Shown in pieces: positions 31,703 to 32,042 of a stretch of 32,042 nucleotides of DNA (positions are counted from its first letter, which is position 1; the number at the start of each line of letters is the position of its first letter). The stretch spans positions 1 through 32,042 of the forward strand of contig JAMFRY010000038.1 in assembly GCA_026225015.1 (NCBI GenBank), written 5' to 3'. The stretch comes from Alphaproteobacteria bacterium. Lineage in GTDB: Bacteria; Pseudomonadota; Alphaproteobacteria; Acetobacterales; Acetobacteraceae. A program made the position numbers and the translations under genes. The notes under the pieces were generated by a model that had not been told where the DNA came from, searched no databases, and was given only the letters and a program-made list of their open reading frames with translations.

Positions 31703-32042
31703 GCATGAATGAAGGAATCGAGATCTTTCGCGTCGAAGCACGGGAACTTTTGGAGCTGATAGAGCAAGGGCTTCTGGACCTGGCGCATAATCCCGATGAC
31801 AAGGAACTGGTCGCAACCGTTTTCCGTGCCTTGCATACGCTCAAAGGATCGGGGGCCATGTTCGGCTTCGATGCCCTGGCTGGTTTTACCCATCACTGCG
31901 AAACCGCGTTCGACCGGGTACGCAAGGGTGAGGTTCCGGCAACGCGGGCGTTGGTGACGGCGGTCCTGAACGCTATGGACCACATGCGTGCATTGGCCGA
32001 GCAGCAGGCGGTTGCGGATGGCGTCGGCGATGCTTTGCTGGC
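31699..32042 (+). CDS. cheA: Chemotaxis histidine kinase CheA, N-terminal part (truncated by window end)
   Basis: The frame from the ATG at 31699 stays open to the last base, giving 114 residues. It forms a complete HPt domain: EGIEIFRVEARELLELIEQGLLDL, then the phosphoacceptor His46 in FRALHTLKGSGAMFGFDAL, and FTHHCETAFDRVRKGEV. HPt first, directly after a CheY gene, is the arrangement of CheA. Dimerisation, kinase and CheW-like domains would lie beyond the window. The start overlaps the cheY stop. Confidence 0.9.
   Translation, partial: MSMNEGIEIFRVEARELLELIEQGLLDLAHNPDDKELVATVFRALHTLKGSGAMFGFDALAGFTHHCETAFDRVRKGEVPATRALVTAVLNAMDHMRALAEQQAVADGVGDALL

Noticed and set aside
31411..31983. 190-codon minus-strand open frame
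   Set aside because: Antisense to cheY and cheA, whose phosphoacceptor motifs are intact.
1..32042. tRNA, rRNA, CRISPR array, prophage or complete transposon
   Set aside because: No cloverleaf-like sequence with TTCGA/CCA features, no regular spaced repeats, and no transposase, integrase or phage structural protein were found by reading; a covariance-model search was not possible here.

Overview
This window looks like a chromosomal segment of an alphaproteobacterium, most likely from the Rhodospirillales/Acetobacteraceae. This rests on high-GC coding sequence, an alphaproteobacterial direct-repeat SOS box in front of lexA, and the neighbourhoods tpiA-secG-pyrG-kdsA and ppiD-trpEGDC-moaC-moeA-lexA. 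I recall these orders from that group but could not compare genomes here. No rRNA, tRNA, CRISPR array, prophage or complete insertion sequence was seen. Both ends are cut inside genes: an unidentified protein at base 1 and cheA at the right end.

Left part (1-7.8 kb): the tail of a probable secreted six-hairpin-like protein precedes a 1004-residue protein with helical repeats and two glycosyltransferase domains, suggesting surface polysaccharide work. It converges on, and overlaps, a ComM/YifB-type AAA+ ATPase gene. Then come a YdfG-type dehydrogenase, a 97-bp inverted-repeat element, a small HTH-like protein and a cytosine-deaminase-type amidohydrolase.

Middle (7.8-15.2 kb): a small lipoprotein, pyrD and a HAD-IIA phosphatase-like gene form a translationally coupled + strand set. 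On the minus strand lie kdsA (Kdo for LPS), pyrG, secG, a geranylgeranyl-reductase-family flavoprotein and tpiA. pyrD and pyrG both serve pyrimidine synthesis.

15.3-24.5 kb: a tiny membrane protein with its own promoter and Shine-Dalgarno overlaps tail to tail with a second small membrane protein. The PpiD-like chaperone then heads a tight + strand run trpE-trpG-trpD-trpC-moaC-moeA (tryptophan, then molybdenum cofactor). lexA follows with its own promoter overlapped by a perfect GAAC-N7-GAAC SOS box.

24.5-27.8 kb: a DEAD-box RNA helicase and a double cold-shock-domain protein are divergent; both belong to RNA-remodelling families. A clear intrinsic terminator follows the cold-shock gene, then a small P-loop ATPase gene.

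27.8-30.7 kb: a compact arsenic operon, arsR, an ArsI/CadI-like dioxygenase, LMW-phosphatase-type arsC, glutaredoxin-type arsC and acr3, with every junction overlapping. Its promoter contains an inverted-repeat operator, and the -10 lies so close to the arsR ATG that the transcript may be leaderless. This is the most interesting locus here. A roughly 330-bp degraded gap with an orphan C-terminal gene fragment separates it from the start of a chemotaxis operon (STAS protein, CheY, CheA).
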